Part shown: positions 1 to 11,905 of the stretch, one piece after another
Layout of the letters: every line of letters begins with the position of its first letter
Numbering within the stretch: the stretch's first letter is position 1
Assembly (NCBI RefSeq): GCF_023856365.1
Contig: NC_064540.1
Span: 6,116,001-6,180,000, forward strand
Length of the DNA: 64,000 bases
DNA from: Brienomyrus brachyistius
Taxonomy: Eukaryota > Chordata > Actinopteri > Osteoglossiformes > Mormyridae
Direction: 5' to 3'
Made by a program: the position numbers and the translations under genes
The notes under the pieces: model-generated
The model's input: only the letters and a program-made list of their open reading frames with translations
What the model was told of the DNA's origin: nothing
Database searches by the model: none

Positions 1-509
1 CTGTGGGAGGAAGCCCACACAAAGAAACAACTGCAAACTAAAACTACGCGAGGAGGCTAACTCATGCCTTACGATGAACCTGAACTAGGCACAGGCAGAC
101 CTCGTCTGCTCAGAGCTCACGCCTGAAGCCACAGCAGGATTGTTCCTGATGCATAGGGGACACCAGGCCATCCTCTGTGGGGTCTAAGGTGAAAGTACCC
201 AACTAGTCCATACATAAATATTCATAACTTCGTTTTAAAAAAAATAATAATACGCAATACATTCAGAATAAATTATTACACACTCATAAGACTAACAAAC
301 CACATTCTCAAATATATCCTTACAACAGAATTCCCAGCTTGGGTCAATAAAGTTAATCTTACTGAATGAAGTTCATTGTTCAAATAACTTTCTGTCCAGT
401 AGGGGGTGCAATTGCATCCCCGGAAAAACACCAGTGACTCAGTATTTAAAAAAACACCAGCCAGACAATAATAGGCATTGTGAAGAGCATGGCCATTCAC
501 TCGTCCTAC

Positions 510-3500
510 CCCATAGTCCGGGCCTCCGAGCTCCTTGATGCGGACCTCCCAGTGTCCCTTTTCTCGAAGCAGCTTGTTGATCTCGTCATTAAGATCTCGA
601 ATCTTAAATTCGCCGAGGCCGGCTAAGAGTGGCAAGACGAATATCTGTTAAACCTCGTTGTGTACATTACAGTGACATATTATTTTTTTTCTCTCCCCAC
701 ACAAACACTGGCTGCTTTCTGAAGGCACTTACCGTTTTGAATCTGTGCAACCTTCTTAGAAATTTCACTGATGATCTTAAAAGAAAGACAGAAAAAATAA
801 TTTAAAATGATGCCAGGAACATATTACACAAGTCAAAGAGCATAAGTTTTTAAATAATCTGGTGTCAAAAACTAAGAAAAACAGCACCACCCAGTGGTGA
901 GACACATTGTCTATGTCCGCCCCAGTCCGACTCCCCATGCCTAACTGCTCTGTACATTGTAATTTATCCGTTATGTGGTACATTTATTTACCATTTTACT
1001 GTTCTTATACAAGCAGGAAAAGGTTTGCCGTCTGTAGATAGACTGGTGTTCTTGGGTAAAATGAACATCTACAGGAACAATCTGAGAATGATTTCCATCA
1101 GCTAAACAATTGGTGGATGATTTACATGTGTGGATATGATTAAAATTCAACAGAAACCCCTTGATCTTTCCATTCCTGTCAGTTATAAATTCAGTAACTA
1201 CTTCATTAGGTACATCCATACATAGTATCAAGTACAGCATGTAGCTCAGCAAGTTAGGCCTTTGTGCCTGTCATCTGTCATCAGACGGTCACTGGTTTGA
1301 ATCCCATCCTTAGCAGAGTAGCCACATCTCTGTAGGGCCCTCGGGCAATGCCTTTAACCCCCTGAAAAATGGTCTGGGATGCTGGATGGACAGCTGACCC
1401 CGTGATCCGAAGATTCACTCTCACCCCTATGTGTACGTACACATCTTAAGAAGAAGAACGAAATTGGATATGCAAATACATAACAGTGTGCCTGGTTTTG
1501 TACAAATGGCACAAAAAGCTTTGTTTTGCCTGTTCCCAGAACCATTTTACATGAAAACGTTTTCTATATTCAGAGTGTTCATTCTGTACACCGGTTGTAC
1601 AGAGTTATTTCAGAACTGGTAACATTCCTGATACTTTTAATGAGTCTGGCCATTTCCTTCTGATCTCTAATTAATGAGGCTTCTGTTTTCGGCCACAGAA
1701 CTGCCCTACTGGATGCTTTTTTTAGCACCATTCTGCATAAACTCTAAACACTGCAGCGCATGACAATCCCAGGACGCTAGCTGTTTCTCAGATAGTCAAT
1801 CCACCATGTCTGGCACCATCAATCACATCATGTATCCAATCAATTACATCACACATCTTTACAGTTTCAGAACCTCATGACAATGTTTATATACTGTGTG
1901 CATGACTCGCTGTTTGATAAAAGTGGTGCCTCTAATAAACCAGCCACATCCTTTATTTATATTTATATGTTTTTATATATAGCAACATTAAGGTATATGC
2001 ACATTAAACAGAAGAAAAGAAACACAGGTATATACATTTAATATACATGACAAGAAAAATGTCCTACCTGTCGTCTCCATTTCTCTGCTTTGGGTAACTC
2101 GTTGCACTCCGAAGCAAGAAAAGGTCTCCTTTCCTAAAAGGAAAATAAATATCAGTTTAAACAGAAATAACTAAATAAACCAAATCAGCAAAAAAGGTAT
2201 AAAACACTCTACACACCAATCTACAAGCTTTACAATGAAAATGAGATGTTCTATAAAACTCGAATGGAACCATTCAAATGAAATAAGTTAGAGAAAGATA
2301 TTCAAGAACGTGCTTAAGACCTTAAATAACAAATTCAACCTTTGAAACAATGTTGCAGAATTATAATGTAATATTAATATGCTCAAAATTGATCACAGTG
2401 AGCAGGCAGCATGGCACACGGCAGGAGACACGCTGAATAGAATGGCAGTGAAGCGCAGGACGCAGACACTCAAACATACAGTCACAGCCTACAGGTAACT
2501 CAGATGTTTTTGGACTGCAGAAGGAAGCCGGAACATTTGGAGGGAACTCAAGCAAACACTGCGAGAACATGCAAGCTCCACACACCCAGAGTGGGAGTGA
2601 AAATCACAATCCCAGGCCATGAGGGGGAGGGCCGTGGTGCTACCTAGTCAGCCACCTTGTCACACAACTATTACGCTTCACATGCCTTATTCATCTACAT
2701 GAAAAGCAGAGCCTTTTAATTGATTACACTTTTGCTATCATATTTCAGGGTGCCATGCAATGTCTTGTTTGATATACACATGCACATTATTGCACAAAAA
2801 TAGTTTAATGATGATTATGTGCAGATTCATACATACCTTGACTTTCCCCTCTTCCAACTGGGCCTGACGAAATCGGGCCAAGGCCGTCCTGTCAGCAGAA
2901 GAAAAAAAAATCTAACTTCATTCTAAAAATCTCCATAAACTCAAACCTACTTAATGTTTCGATAGAAATGAAAAATTCATCAGAATAGACATTAAATTAG
3001 TTTACAGTATACTATGTTTACGTCAACTCCGAAATCACAGTAGTATTTAAAGTCACACGTCTCAATAGTTTAACAAAAATGTAAGTTAAAAAAGAACAGA
3101 CAAAAACAGCATAAAGTTCAAAGCGATAAGTAGTTTAGAAATGAACTTACATGGCCTTTTCTGCATTTCGGGCCTGATTTTAAAGAAAAAAACATTTAGT
3201 GACTCACAAGGTGAGATTAAGTAATACAAACAACACCATTATGGTTCAACATTCAGCATCGTTTCTGAGTGTTTTGGCAGTGTTATTTTGTTTCGATGTT
3301 AAGTGATTAGAGAGTTCGGAAAAGTATTACGTATAATATAGCTATTCCAAACTTAACATAACGCAGACTGTAACGTCACGTTAATGAACATTAAAACGCG
3401 AACCCCGAGCCAGAGTCTTCATATTGAACGTTAGCAAAGCTAATGTAGCATTAACTCTTCTGGAATTTACCATACGTATTACTAGAATGTTGAAATATTA

Positions 3501-3712
3501 GGAACACCAATATCTGAAAAATTCCGATTTTGATATTCAAAATGCATTACGCTTATACTTCTTAATATAAGATCGTGATAATCTAGTTAGCGAACTACAA
3601 CTCATAGCAAATATCATATTTAAGCACGGGACATTTGTTCATCATAGTGTGACATAAATACATCCAAATATGATTATTAATAAACTACAATATATATTTC
3701 AAACTATACCAT
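510..3712 (-). CDS. isy1: isy1, pre-mRNA splicing factor ISY1 homolog (5' six coding exons; 3' part off the left edge)
   Basis: ISY1 is a component of the catalytic spliceosome (NTC/Prp19-associated) and acts in the nucleus. Exons in transcript order on the minus strand are 3712-3710 (ATG only), 3173-3151, 2888-2837, 2133-2068, 775-733 and 622-510. All join in frame with GT-AG borders. The joined protein begins [20 protein letters not shown], continues through the KAEKWRRQ and [10 protein letters not shown] segments, and reaches [16 protein letters not shown]. This is the conserved N-terminal half of the family. The human protein has about 285 residues and roughly 105 are encoded here, so the gene continues leftward. 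The start codon is the last three bases of exon 1, followed by a donor GTATAG. The downstream neighbours cnbp and the coiled-coil gene lie on the same strand. Identification is from remembered family sequence; exon borders are inferred from splice consensus. Confidence 0.93.
1240..1455 (+). repeat. tRNA-derived SINE
   Basis: An A-box-like GTAGCTCAGCAAGTTAGG near 1240 and a B-box-like GGTTTGAATCCC at 1294-1305 mark a tRNA-derived head, followed by a body and an AAG-rich tail. It lies in isy1 intron 4. The subfamily is not assigned. Confidence 0.7.
2480..2660 (-). repeat. degraded fragment of a tRNA-derived SINE with the stock 'heading' body
   Basis: The stretch resembles the body of the SINE at 5060-5417 (the TTTTTGGACTGCAG...GAGAACATGCAAGCTCCACAC motif) but is diverged and lacks clear ends. 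It lies in isy1 intron 3. Confidence 0.55.
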
Positions 3713-3960
3713 ATTTGCAGTTTAATATCCACGCGTTTCTCGCTTGGTTTTCTCCCACCACACACGATTACAAAATTTCCGGAAGTCGTCACCAGATTGT
3801 CAGAGGTGAAGGGTGAAAGGTGAAACAATACGTAATCCTGGCTGGTCACGTGGGTAGGTAAAGCCGTGGTCTGCAAACGGATATTAACGCTAACGATGTT
3901 ATACACCTCTAGAATACGTGAGCTGTGAGTACAGTTGTTAAATCCAATCAAATAAATGCT
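3713..3960 (-). promoter_or_regulatory. isy1: isy1 5'UTR and promoter region
   Basis: This is the sequence immediately upstream of the isy1 start. On the minus strand it contains ACTTCCGGAAAT near 3775-3790, a good ETS-family site typical of TATA-less housekeeping promoters, about 70 bp from the ATG. The transcription start itself cannot be fixed by eye. Confidence 0.45.
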
Positions 3961-4610
3961 GCAATAAAACCGGTTCGCAAACTGAAGTTGTTTTACATTT
4001 TATGTGTGGGCTTTACGCCACCTATTTACTTATGTGGCCCAACGGATCACATGTTTTATATTTAACCTTGAGTCCAATCCGATTATTTTGAATTATTTTA
4101 TTTCTTGGCACAAGTTTAGCCCTCATTATCACTTTTTTTTTCCTTTCGGAAAAAAATTCCCGATCGGCTTCTTGAAGAGTATTCAGCAAGAGGATCTTGT
4201 TTCCTGCGGTCTGTTTTCATGTGTCTGTCTGAATCTGATTTATATTATGGTGTTTTCCAATGCATTTTTACCCAGTGCCTACATTTGAAACGTAATTGTG
4301 GGTGTGGCGTAAGAATGCTACATTAAAATAGTGAATATTGCGCAGCCGCTGCCGTTAAGTTACCAAGTGGTGGTGCTGTTTTTAATATTCACATACCACT
4401 TGTCAGCGAAGGGTTATAATTTAAGATTTTGCTTCTATATAGTGCTGTTTTTAATTTGGTTGGGGAAAAATTATTTCTCCTATTACACATTACAGTTGCC
4501 CTTCTACTTGAAAATATATATGCATATATGTATATACATCACTTTTGAAGTTCTATATATTAACTCATTTAGGACTGTAGGTGCAACAATGTACTCTAAG
4601 GTACTTAGTA
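3961..4610. other. intergenic, no gene seen
   Basis: AT-rich DNA upstream of isy1. Open frames here are short, start at chance ATGs and resemble no protein family that I recognise. Confidence 0.6.
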
Positions 4611-5047
4611 ATAATAATATTAATAATAATACATTTTATTCATAATTCCCTTTACATCACAAGATCTCAAAGGGCTAGAAGTTAAAATAAAAGAGACGAA
4701 ATAAACAGTTTAAAAGTAAACAATTTTAAAACCTCTAAGTGAGCCAAAGGAACCAAAGGTTTTGTTAAAAAGAAATGTCTTTAGATGCTTTTTAAAACGG
4801 TCAGTGGGTTGTGGTGCCCTCAGGAAGTCAGGGAGGGCGTTCCATAGGCGTGGAGCAGCAGTACAGAAAGCCCTGTCTTCAGATTGGTTCTTGGTTTGTG
4901 GAGGAGGTTTGCGTGCGTAGAACGGAGGGAACGTGTTGCGCGTTGATAAGTTCTTTGAGGTGGGGGGGGGGGAGGCATGTCCATGGATGCATTGATGTGT
5001 AAGAAGCAAAACCTTATATTCAATCCTGGCGGAGACTTAAGCTCAAT
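4611..5047 (-). mobile_element. 3' tail of a truncated LINE (non-LTR retrotransposon)
   Basis: On the minus strand the DNA encodes a peptide containing AAPRLWNALPDFLRAP followed by FKKHLKTFLFNKTF. This is the typical extreme C-terminus of fish L2/CR1/Rex-like ORF2 proteins. The 3' end at about 4611 carries an ATT-type microsatellite tail (TAATAATAATATTAATAATAATA on the plus strand). The reverse transcriptase domain is absent, so this is a dead 5'-truncated copy. The clade is not resolved. Confidence 0.7.
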
Positions 5048-5059
5048 TGATGTTGATAT

Positions 5060-5417
5060 CCATCCATCCATCCATTTTCCAAACCGCTTATCCTATTGGG
5101 TCGCGGGGGGCCCGGAGCCTATCCCGGAAGCAATGGGCACGAGGCTGGGAACAACCCAGGATGGGGGGCCAGCCCATCGCAGGGCACACTCACACACCAT
5201 TCACTCTTACATGCATTCCTACGGGCAATTTAGCAAGTCCAATTAGCCTCAGCATGTTTTTGGACTGTGGGGGGAAACCGGAGTACCCGGAGGAAACCCC
5301 ACGACGACATGGGGAGAACATGCAAACTCCACACACACGTGACCCAGGCGGAGACTCGAACCCGGGTCCCAGAGGTGTGAGGCAACAGTGCTAACCACTG
5401 CACCACCATGCCGCCCC
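5060..5417 (-). mobile_element. full-length tRNA-derived SINE with (ATCC)n tail and 12-bp target-site duplication
   Basis: The element is flanked by the identical 12-mer TGATGTTGATAT at 5048-5059 and 5418-5429. Read on the minus strand it starts with GGGCGGCATGGTGGTGCAGT, carries tRNA-like A and B boxes (GGGTTCGAGTC), and ends in an (ATGG)n tail seen as ATCCATCCATCC at 5060-5073. It is inserted at the edge of the LINE remnant. A very common family in teleosts. Confidence 0.85.
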
Positions 5418-5429
5418 TGATGTTGATAT

Positions 5430-8400
5430 GTTAGGCTTTAATATTAAAAAACAAGAATCATAAGAACAAAATAGTCATGTGGACATGTTGATCATAAATT
5501 GATGTATGGTTTTCATGTTGAGGATAATAATCCTCCTATCACCTGCGTTTCACTCACCTCTGAATAACCCTGATTGTTTTTTTTTTTATTAAATTAAGGA
5601 AATTTATACATTTATGTGAAAAGGGCCTTGAATACTCCACATCTTCTTTGAAGGAGTTTCAATCATAAGTACTTTAACTGTCATTCAGGCAGATGGCGTG
5701 AGCCCCTCCATCTTCTCCTTGCAGGGATCCTGTGTCTAAAATCGGCCGCCCAGGTGCTACTTCTCCGGTAAATTTAGTCCAGCCTTCGCGTGATACGTTT
5801 GGATGGAAATGAGCAAGAGAACAGCCTACTAAGCAACAGTGGGTTGAAAATATCATGATTCCCAGCGTAAATTAAGTTAATTCGCTTGGTACTTGGCTCT
5901 TGAGAAAGCAAAATGAATTATGATAACGTCCACCTTCTCACTTGGAGTAAAGTAAATAACATTCTTTCTAGAACAGACACAGGCTGCCTTGGTGCCCGTG
6001 TGTCTCTCGGTGTCTCTTCCCGCTCTTGTGCTTCTGCCGTGCATCAGTCGGCCTTTTGCCTATAGTGACGGCGGAGCCCTTTATTTTGTCTGACGATGAC
6101 AGACCCATTGTCAGTTCTCACTGTCCGTCTCGCCATGTGCTGACAGCACAGTTTAGAAGCTTGGCAGGGATTCCAGTTCCAGTTATTCAGCGGGGAAACC
6201 CAATCTGAGTCACACCGGCCATCCTCGGGTCTGGAGCTCTGGCGGCTCTCTGCCACAGTCCAGCGTTTTTCATTTTGCCATAGCTGTCATGCATATGGGC
6301 CTGAACCTCGATATGAATTCTGAGAATGATGCATTTCTTTGGCTTAGTCCTAAAAAAAAGAAAGCTGATACGTAATGCTTTGCAGTCACACATTAATTGG
6401 ACCAGCACTGGCCAACCATAGTGACCTTTTTCTCATAATATCTGTAACTTAACACACAATATTCCCGGTTGTATGCAGCAATAGCATAAAGACCCCATAG
6501 CAAAGAAAACTGCATAGACTGCCCAGTAGACACATAATAGATCATCTCTGTTAGTTGCTTCTAAACAGCAACAGTCTCGTGCGTATTGGGAGCCTCCAGG
6601 AAGTTTATTTGAAAAATTTTGAAACCAAATACTCTGTGACCCAGTACTGGATGAACAGCAATGGGGGGGTCAGTGAAATCAAATACCTCTGAATTTCATA
6701 ATGCCCAAGACTACAACCACTGAAAGGTATGGAAGTAGAAAAGACATATTTGTGTATAATGAGAATGAAATAATGAGTTTGGCCTGTAGAAAACAGTGTC
6801 TAGCGTAGTCGAGCCAGATATACATCCTGTTCTGCATCTAATTGGCTTATAATTTAATTAGGTGCACCCCTAATAAATACTTATGGACGGAAAAATTCTT
6901 ACCACAATTTTTCACCATTGCCTGTGGACTTATATTTATGAAACCGGTGTTGATTAGTAATTGGGTAAACATCAACCCTCGCAATCAAATTTTGATTGTG
7001 TTTTTGTGGGGAAGGGTAAACACCTGACTGGGGTAAGCTGATTACCCATCCACTTGACCTACATCGTACCTCAGGCTCCCATGAATAATTTACCCACGAT
7101 GCACTTACTGTATATGAGGCGTTCTTAGCTGGGTGTTCTCCTCATAAGAGAAAGTGTTGAGAGGGTCAGGACACGGTGTGTCCATCATCTTGATCGGACA
7201 ATGCTTTTCTGTCAAGCTGCTGGGAGGCAGGTATCTGCCCCCACAGGGTGCGTAAGGTTCCATCCTGCAAATTTAATGAGGGCGCCATTTCCCTTTGTAG
7301 GACACAAAACTAACAAAAGCTTTTGTGCACTACAGTGCCTAATTATTATTACTTCATTAACTTTTACCATCATGAGATGTTTTAAGTGAACTTATTCTTA
7401 TGTTAAAGCAAAGACACAAACAGGCTCCATTTCAGTCGTACAATGTATTTACTGTTGCACACATAGTGTGCATCGTTTGAATCCTTTAACCTGTACTGAC
7501 AGATTTCCCGCTTAGTTTGAAATTACATAAATATTATTATAAGCATATAACCAAAGAGAAAAAGCTCATAATGCTATGTAGTTGCTTACAGTATACAGTA
7601 AGCCTAACTACTAAATCATAATTATGCACGTTGGGGAAATTTTATTTTAAGCAATCATACACTTAGATATACCAATTAACTTCACCTACTTTCCTTGTCC
7701 CATATCCATGATAAATCGTAGGTGCAATTATTACCGTAGACATAATTATAATCAACGTGCTTATTCATGATCAGTCTTTGGAGAGTGTCTTAATAGCAGA
7801 CTACAGAAATCAAATCAATATTTTACTGAAAACAAAGCTGCTCCGAATAAGCAGAAAGGTTTATTCGGGCGAGTGGTGATGCCTGTGCGAATCTCATAGG
7901 ACTGTATTCAACGCTATGTTTTCGCAGACGCCGCACTTGGAGGTCCCAGTCCCCCAGTCAGGCTGAAACTGGCAGCAGGTGAAGCGCGTCCGCGCATGTC
8001 TGCGCCGCGCAAATCCGGCTGCAACTAGAACTAGGAGGATGAATCTCTGCTTACAATTGCCTACAGTAATAACGGGATTCAGATGAATAAGATCGCTCAT
8101 GCAGCAACATTTCAAAATAATACCGTCGGTCAAAAAATGCGCTATGTATGATAGCAATTTAGGGTGATGAGATTATCAGAATCTCAGGATTCATGCAGAA
8201 ATCTGCCAAGGATAAATAGGTCAAGGACTATATTCGCAATGTGATGCTATTGGATGCGCTACCGTGTGGAAATGAACTAGAAACGCGGGACTTGTGATGT
8301 ATCCGCCCTACCTAAATTTATACTGAGTCAAATTTCTCTAGAAACCAAATTAGGTTTTTCGCATTTGAATCTTAATTCTTAATCATCGGACCCTACTCTG

Positions 8401-8660
8401 TTCTGACAGTAAAATCGCGAAATAGTGATTCCCTGGCACAATCTTTGATTCTTTGTATAAGTGCTACAGTTGCCTTGTGTTTTACAGGAAGTCAGGTACG
8501 AATCTCTTTTCAACAAAGATAAATACAGAACATATATCATGATACTTAATCTTTGTCTTGTGCTCCTAAATCCAATCAGTCAGTTCAAGGAAATGCCGGT
8601 GACTTTCTGTTGCCTGAATGACTGCATAATATGATAAACTAATATTAGCAGTTGACCACA
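5430..8660. other. intergenic, no gene recognised
   Basis: About 3.2 kb between the LINE/SINE cluster and the coiled-coil gene. I see no exon with family similarity and no RNA gene. A small GC-rich patch at 7900-8030 has a minus-strand open frame with several cysteines, but it lacks support. The part below 8680 may hold the 3'UTR of the coiled-coil gene. Confidence 0.5.
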
Positions 8661-8680
8661 ATTCTGCTTTCAGACTGCAA

Positions 8681-10532
8681 TCACAGCAGGACGCAAACCC
8701 TGGAGTCCTGTCTGGACCGTGGCGGGTGGCTCATGTCGACGTGACCGTTGGCGGGCTTCTCCTCGACGGTGGCCCCTGTCCCCCACTTCCCTTCCACCTC
8801 TCGGCGGAGAGCCTGGAGCTGCTTGCTGACCCAGGCCGCTTCGGTGCTCTTCTCCCGCAACGCCTTCCTGGCTCCCTCCAGCTCTCGGCTCAGCTGGAGC
8901 ACTTCGTGTTGCCTTTGGCTGCGTTCCTCCTCCAGTGAGAGCATCCGCCGCTGCAGGAAGGCCACTGTGCCCTGAGCAGCCTGAAGCTGAGATGGGCATG
9001 CACACTCACTCGAATCGTATGCTTCCTTATATACTCTACAATGTGCAAAAAACTTGAATAACATCTGAAAACCCAAACCTATAAACAAAGTAATTCCAGT
9101 CTTTCTAAAGAGAGGTAAGTTGATCTCATGCATCTTCAGAGCTGAGATATAAGATGAGTTGCTCACCTGAATTTTAAGGTCCACTGAAGAGTGCTTGAGC
9201 TCTTCAAACTGCTCCACCTTGGATTTGCATTCTGTCAGGACTTCAATGAGAGAATCGTTGGACGTCTTCTCAAGTTCTTGGATTGTATGGGCATGGCTTT
9301 CATTCCTCTTCCTCTCTGAGTTCAGCTCATACTCCAGCTCTCTTATCCTCTCCCTTGAGTCCGTCAGTTTGGAGCTCAGGTGTTTAATCTCTGCCTGGTG
9401 AGATTCTCGCTGCAGCTGGACGTCGCGTAGCTCTTTTAGCAATGTGACTGGCAATCGCGTGTCCTGCTTAGCACCTTTGATGTTTCCCTCACAATCTCCT
9501 GGACAGATTTTCATAAGCTTCCATCCTTCTTTTTCCTTGTCAATTCCACTCTCACTGAGAGAGCAGGAGTCCTCGCCCACCCAGGTTTCCTCCTCTTGCA
9601 TTGTGTCAAATTCTGTTTTGAAAAATCTGTTCGCTGAAGCACTGCGTGGGCACTGCAAACGATCCGCCTCTGAGCCATTTAGCTGCAACAAGTCATCATA
9701 GGTGCCCTCAGACATTAAGGTCTGCACCAAGCTGGCACCTGACTGAGTTCCCGTGTGATCTGAAATTTCCGCTACCTCAATCCTCTTCCTCCCAGGAGAC
9801 GGCGGGGGGAATTTCTCCGTGGTCTGCCCCTTGACTTTCACCGCCCCGTCTGCTGGTCCCCTCTTGAGCTCAGACCCCCCATTTATATGCTCATCGTTTT
9901 CATCCAGTTCGCTGATGGATTCCAGAGGGGATGTGTGGTGAGCTGTGTTGTCGAGGCCGTCGTCCTGCAGCGGTGACTCCAGGCTCCCGCGGAGGGCAGA
10001 CTCCACGGCTTCAGTTCCCGATCTCGTTGCTCTCAGTAGAGATTCCTCTGCTGAAGATGGGCTCATAGAGCGGATGCTGTACTTACCCTCTGTCTCCCCT
10101 CCACCTTTCTCTGATGTGCCCCGCTGCCCTTCTTGCTCTGTGTGCTGTTCAGCATCTTCAAACATCACCAGAGTCTTGGCAGAAATCATCTGTGTGGAAT
10201 CTACATAACAAACGTAACTTGTAACTAACTTGTAAGTCGGCCTGTAGGATAACTACATATTTACTGAGAATATTTTTTTTCTGATTTGGAAAAACTCAAG
10301 CATTCAGGCATTGCACAAATTGCCTCTTCTCTGGAATGTTTATTTAGACCTTCATTATCCTGCACATACGTACAGAAAATGCAACGACATGCATCGTTTA
10401 TATTCATGAAGCATCAATCCTTTAGCCCTGAAAAAGCCGCTATCTTACCTGAAGGAGGCTCCATACCGAAGTCAGAGAGCACATCCAATACTTGGGCTTC
10501 TCTCTGTCCACCACCACCTGGTAACTGCTTGC
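8681..10532 (-). CDS. coiled-coil protein with C-terminal CaaX-like box, unnamed (5' end not found)
   Basis: Not recognised. Three minus-strand exons join in frame: about 10532-10449, 10200-9167 and 8986-8681. Borders are CAG|GTAAGA, TATGTAG|AT, CAG|GTGAGC and CATCTCAG|CT. The first exon encodes EAQVLDVLSDFGMEPPS and needs more upstream coding sequence, because an in-frame TAA lies just 5' of it. The long exon (344 codons) is acidic and Ser/Glu-rich for about 200 residues. It then becomes a heptad coiled coil, from LLKELRDVQLQRESHQAEIK on. The last exon (101 codons) continues the coiled coil, then a Pro/Gly linker, and ends SRVCVLL-stop. The final Cys-Val-Leu-Leu fits a geranylgeranylation CaaX box. 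The role is unknown; a membrane-anchored scaffold is an inference. EFCC1, near human ISY1/CNBP, was considered but its remembered C-terminus does not match. Confidence 0.75.
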
Positions 10533-10539
10533 CTGTTTA

Positions 10540-11344
10540 AGAGCACTCTACCTTTGTTGATGACCAGGTGATCACGGCTTCAGTTACAGCAGACGGGATC
10601 AGCGGTGTTGGGTAATCCTGCCCTCACGTTTCTCCCTCACCAGCCACCTATCGTTCAGCTTTGTTTCGTGTTTCCGGCTCCGAACCTTTCCCCTTAAAAA
10701 TGGACTTTCGTTGTAATTTTTGAAGCAAGCACAGACACACTTAGATAACTGCCATGAAGGATTCCTTTTCATGTTGCTAACTTTACCTTCTATGGATAGA
10801 GACATTTCTTCCCACCTCTTCTGCCCCACATGCACAACAATTGGTCTAATTGCACATGGGAGCATGAATAAAAGGCTGAAAATGTCCAATGCGCTGCGTA
10901 ACAGTTGGCATCCCTTTAAATTATTTAAAACTGAAATTAATACCTTGACTGAATTAAACTAGAATATCTGGAAAACTAAGTATCAGCCATTAGACCTAAG
11001 TATATCACCTTACATTTTGCACTCTTGGATTCACGGTGTGATATTGTACAAGAGACATTTTGGGCACTAGACCCATTCTGGAAAATGGCCATGTGACATC
11101 AATCCATCTTTCAATTGCTAATCGTGGTCATGGTCCCCAGGGGGCCTGGAGCCTCTCTCAGGCAGCACAAAGTAGTGGAAAACACTGGACTGAGGTACCC
11201 TGAGCAAGGTACCGCCCCCAAGCACTGCCCCATGCTATGTCACAATGTCACATATGGGTTAAATGCAAAGGACACATTTTGTTGTGCACTGTGGTGTGTC
11301 AACAATGACCACTGATCACCAAATTCTAAAATAATTCTGGACAG
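10540..11344. other. no gene recognised; may hold upstream exons of the coiled-coil gene
   Basis: The coiled-coil gene must have further 5' coding sequence, since its first visible exon opens in mid-frame. I scanned this stretch and found no convincing exon with matching phase. Confidence 0.4.
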
Positions 11345-11355
11345 GATATCAATCC

Positions 11356-11708
11356 GGGGCGGCATGGTGGTGAAGTAGTTAGCACTGTTGCCTCACACCT
11401 CTGGGACTCAGGTTTGAGTCTCCGCCTGGTTTACATGTGTGTGGAGTTTGCATGTTCTCCCCATGTCGTCGTGGGATTTTCTCCAGGTACTCCGGTTTCC
11501 TCCCACAGTCCAAAGACAGGCTGAGGCTAATTGGACTTGCTAAATTGCCCGTAGGAATGCGTGTTTGAGTGACTGTTGTGTGAATGTGCCCTGCGATGGG
11601 CTGGCCCCCCATCCTGGGTTGTTCCCTGCCTCGTGCCCATTGCTTCCGGGATAGGCTCCGCACCCCCCGCGACCCAGTAGAATAAGCGGTTTGGAAAATG
11701 GATGGATG
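11356..11708 (+). mobile_element. tRNA-derived SINE, same family as 5060-5417, with near-perfect TSD
   Basis: It begins GGGGCGGCATGGTGGTGAAG with A-box TAGTTAGCACTG and B-box GGTTTGAGTC, and ends in (ATGG)n. It is flanked by GATATCAATCC at 11345-11355 and GATACCAATCC at 11709-11719, an 11-bp duplication with one mismatch. Confidence 0.82.
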
Positions 11709-11719
11709 GATACCAATCC

Positions 11720-11905
11720 ATCTCAGGGTAAACACACACACAATTATACAACACACCCAATGTGAGAGACACCAATTAACCTGACTGCACGTCTTTGGAT
11801 CGCAGAAGGAAAATCACCCAGCATGGAGAGATCACTCACACACACACACTCCAGAGGCAGGATTTCAGCCCCCAACCCTGTTAAGCAAGTGCTACCCACT
11901 GAACA
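11720..11905 (-). repeat. diverged SINE body fragment
   Basis: It resembles the 3' body of the same SINE family in the opposite orientation (CTCAGGGTAAACACACAC ... GCACGTCTTTGGATCGCAGAAGG). It is degraded, with no identifiable ends. Confidence 0.45.

Noticed and set aside
5047..5394. 115-codon plus-strand open frame
   Set aside because: Entirely within the tRNA-derived SINE; the same peptide pattern recurs in the copies at 11379 and 36223 because the repeat is the same, not because it codes.
7894..8157. Minus-strand 87-codon frame with a hydrophobic stretch and several cysteines (TCCQFQPDWG, KCGVCE)
   Set aside because: It looked like a possible small secreted or zinc-binding peptide, but there are no supporting splice sites, no family similarity, and the cysteines sit in one GC-rich patch. 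Transcript data would be needed.
8681..10189. Single continuous 502-codon reading through 8987-9166
   Set aside because: The middle segment contains a strong donor (CAG|GTGAGC) and acceptor (CATCTCAG). The peptide there changes from a charged coiled coil to hydrophobic intron-like sequence, so it is an intron, and the first Met is internal.
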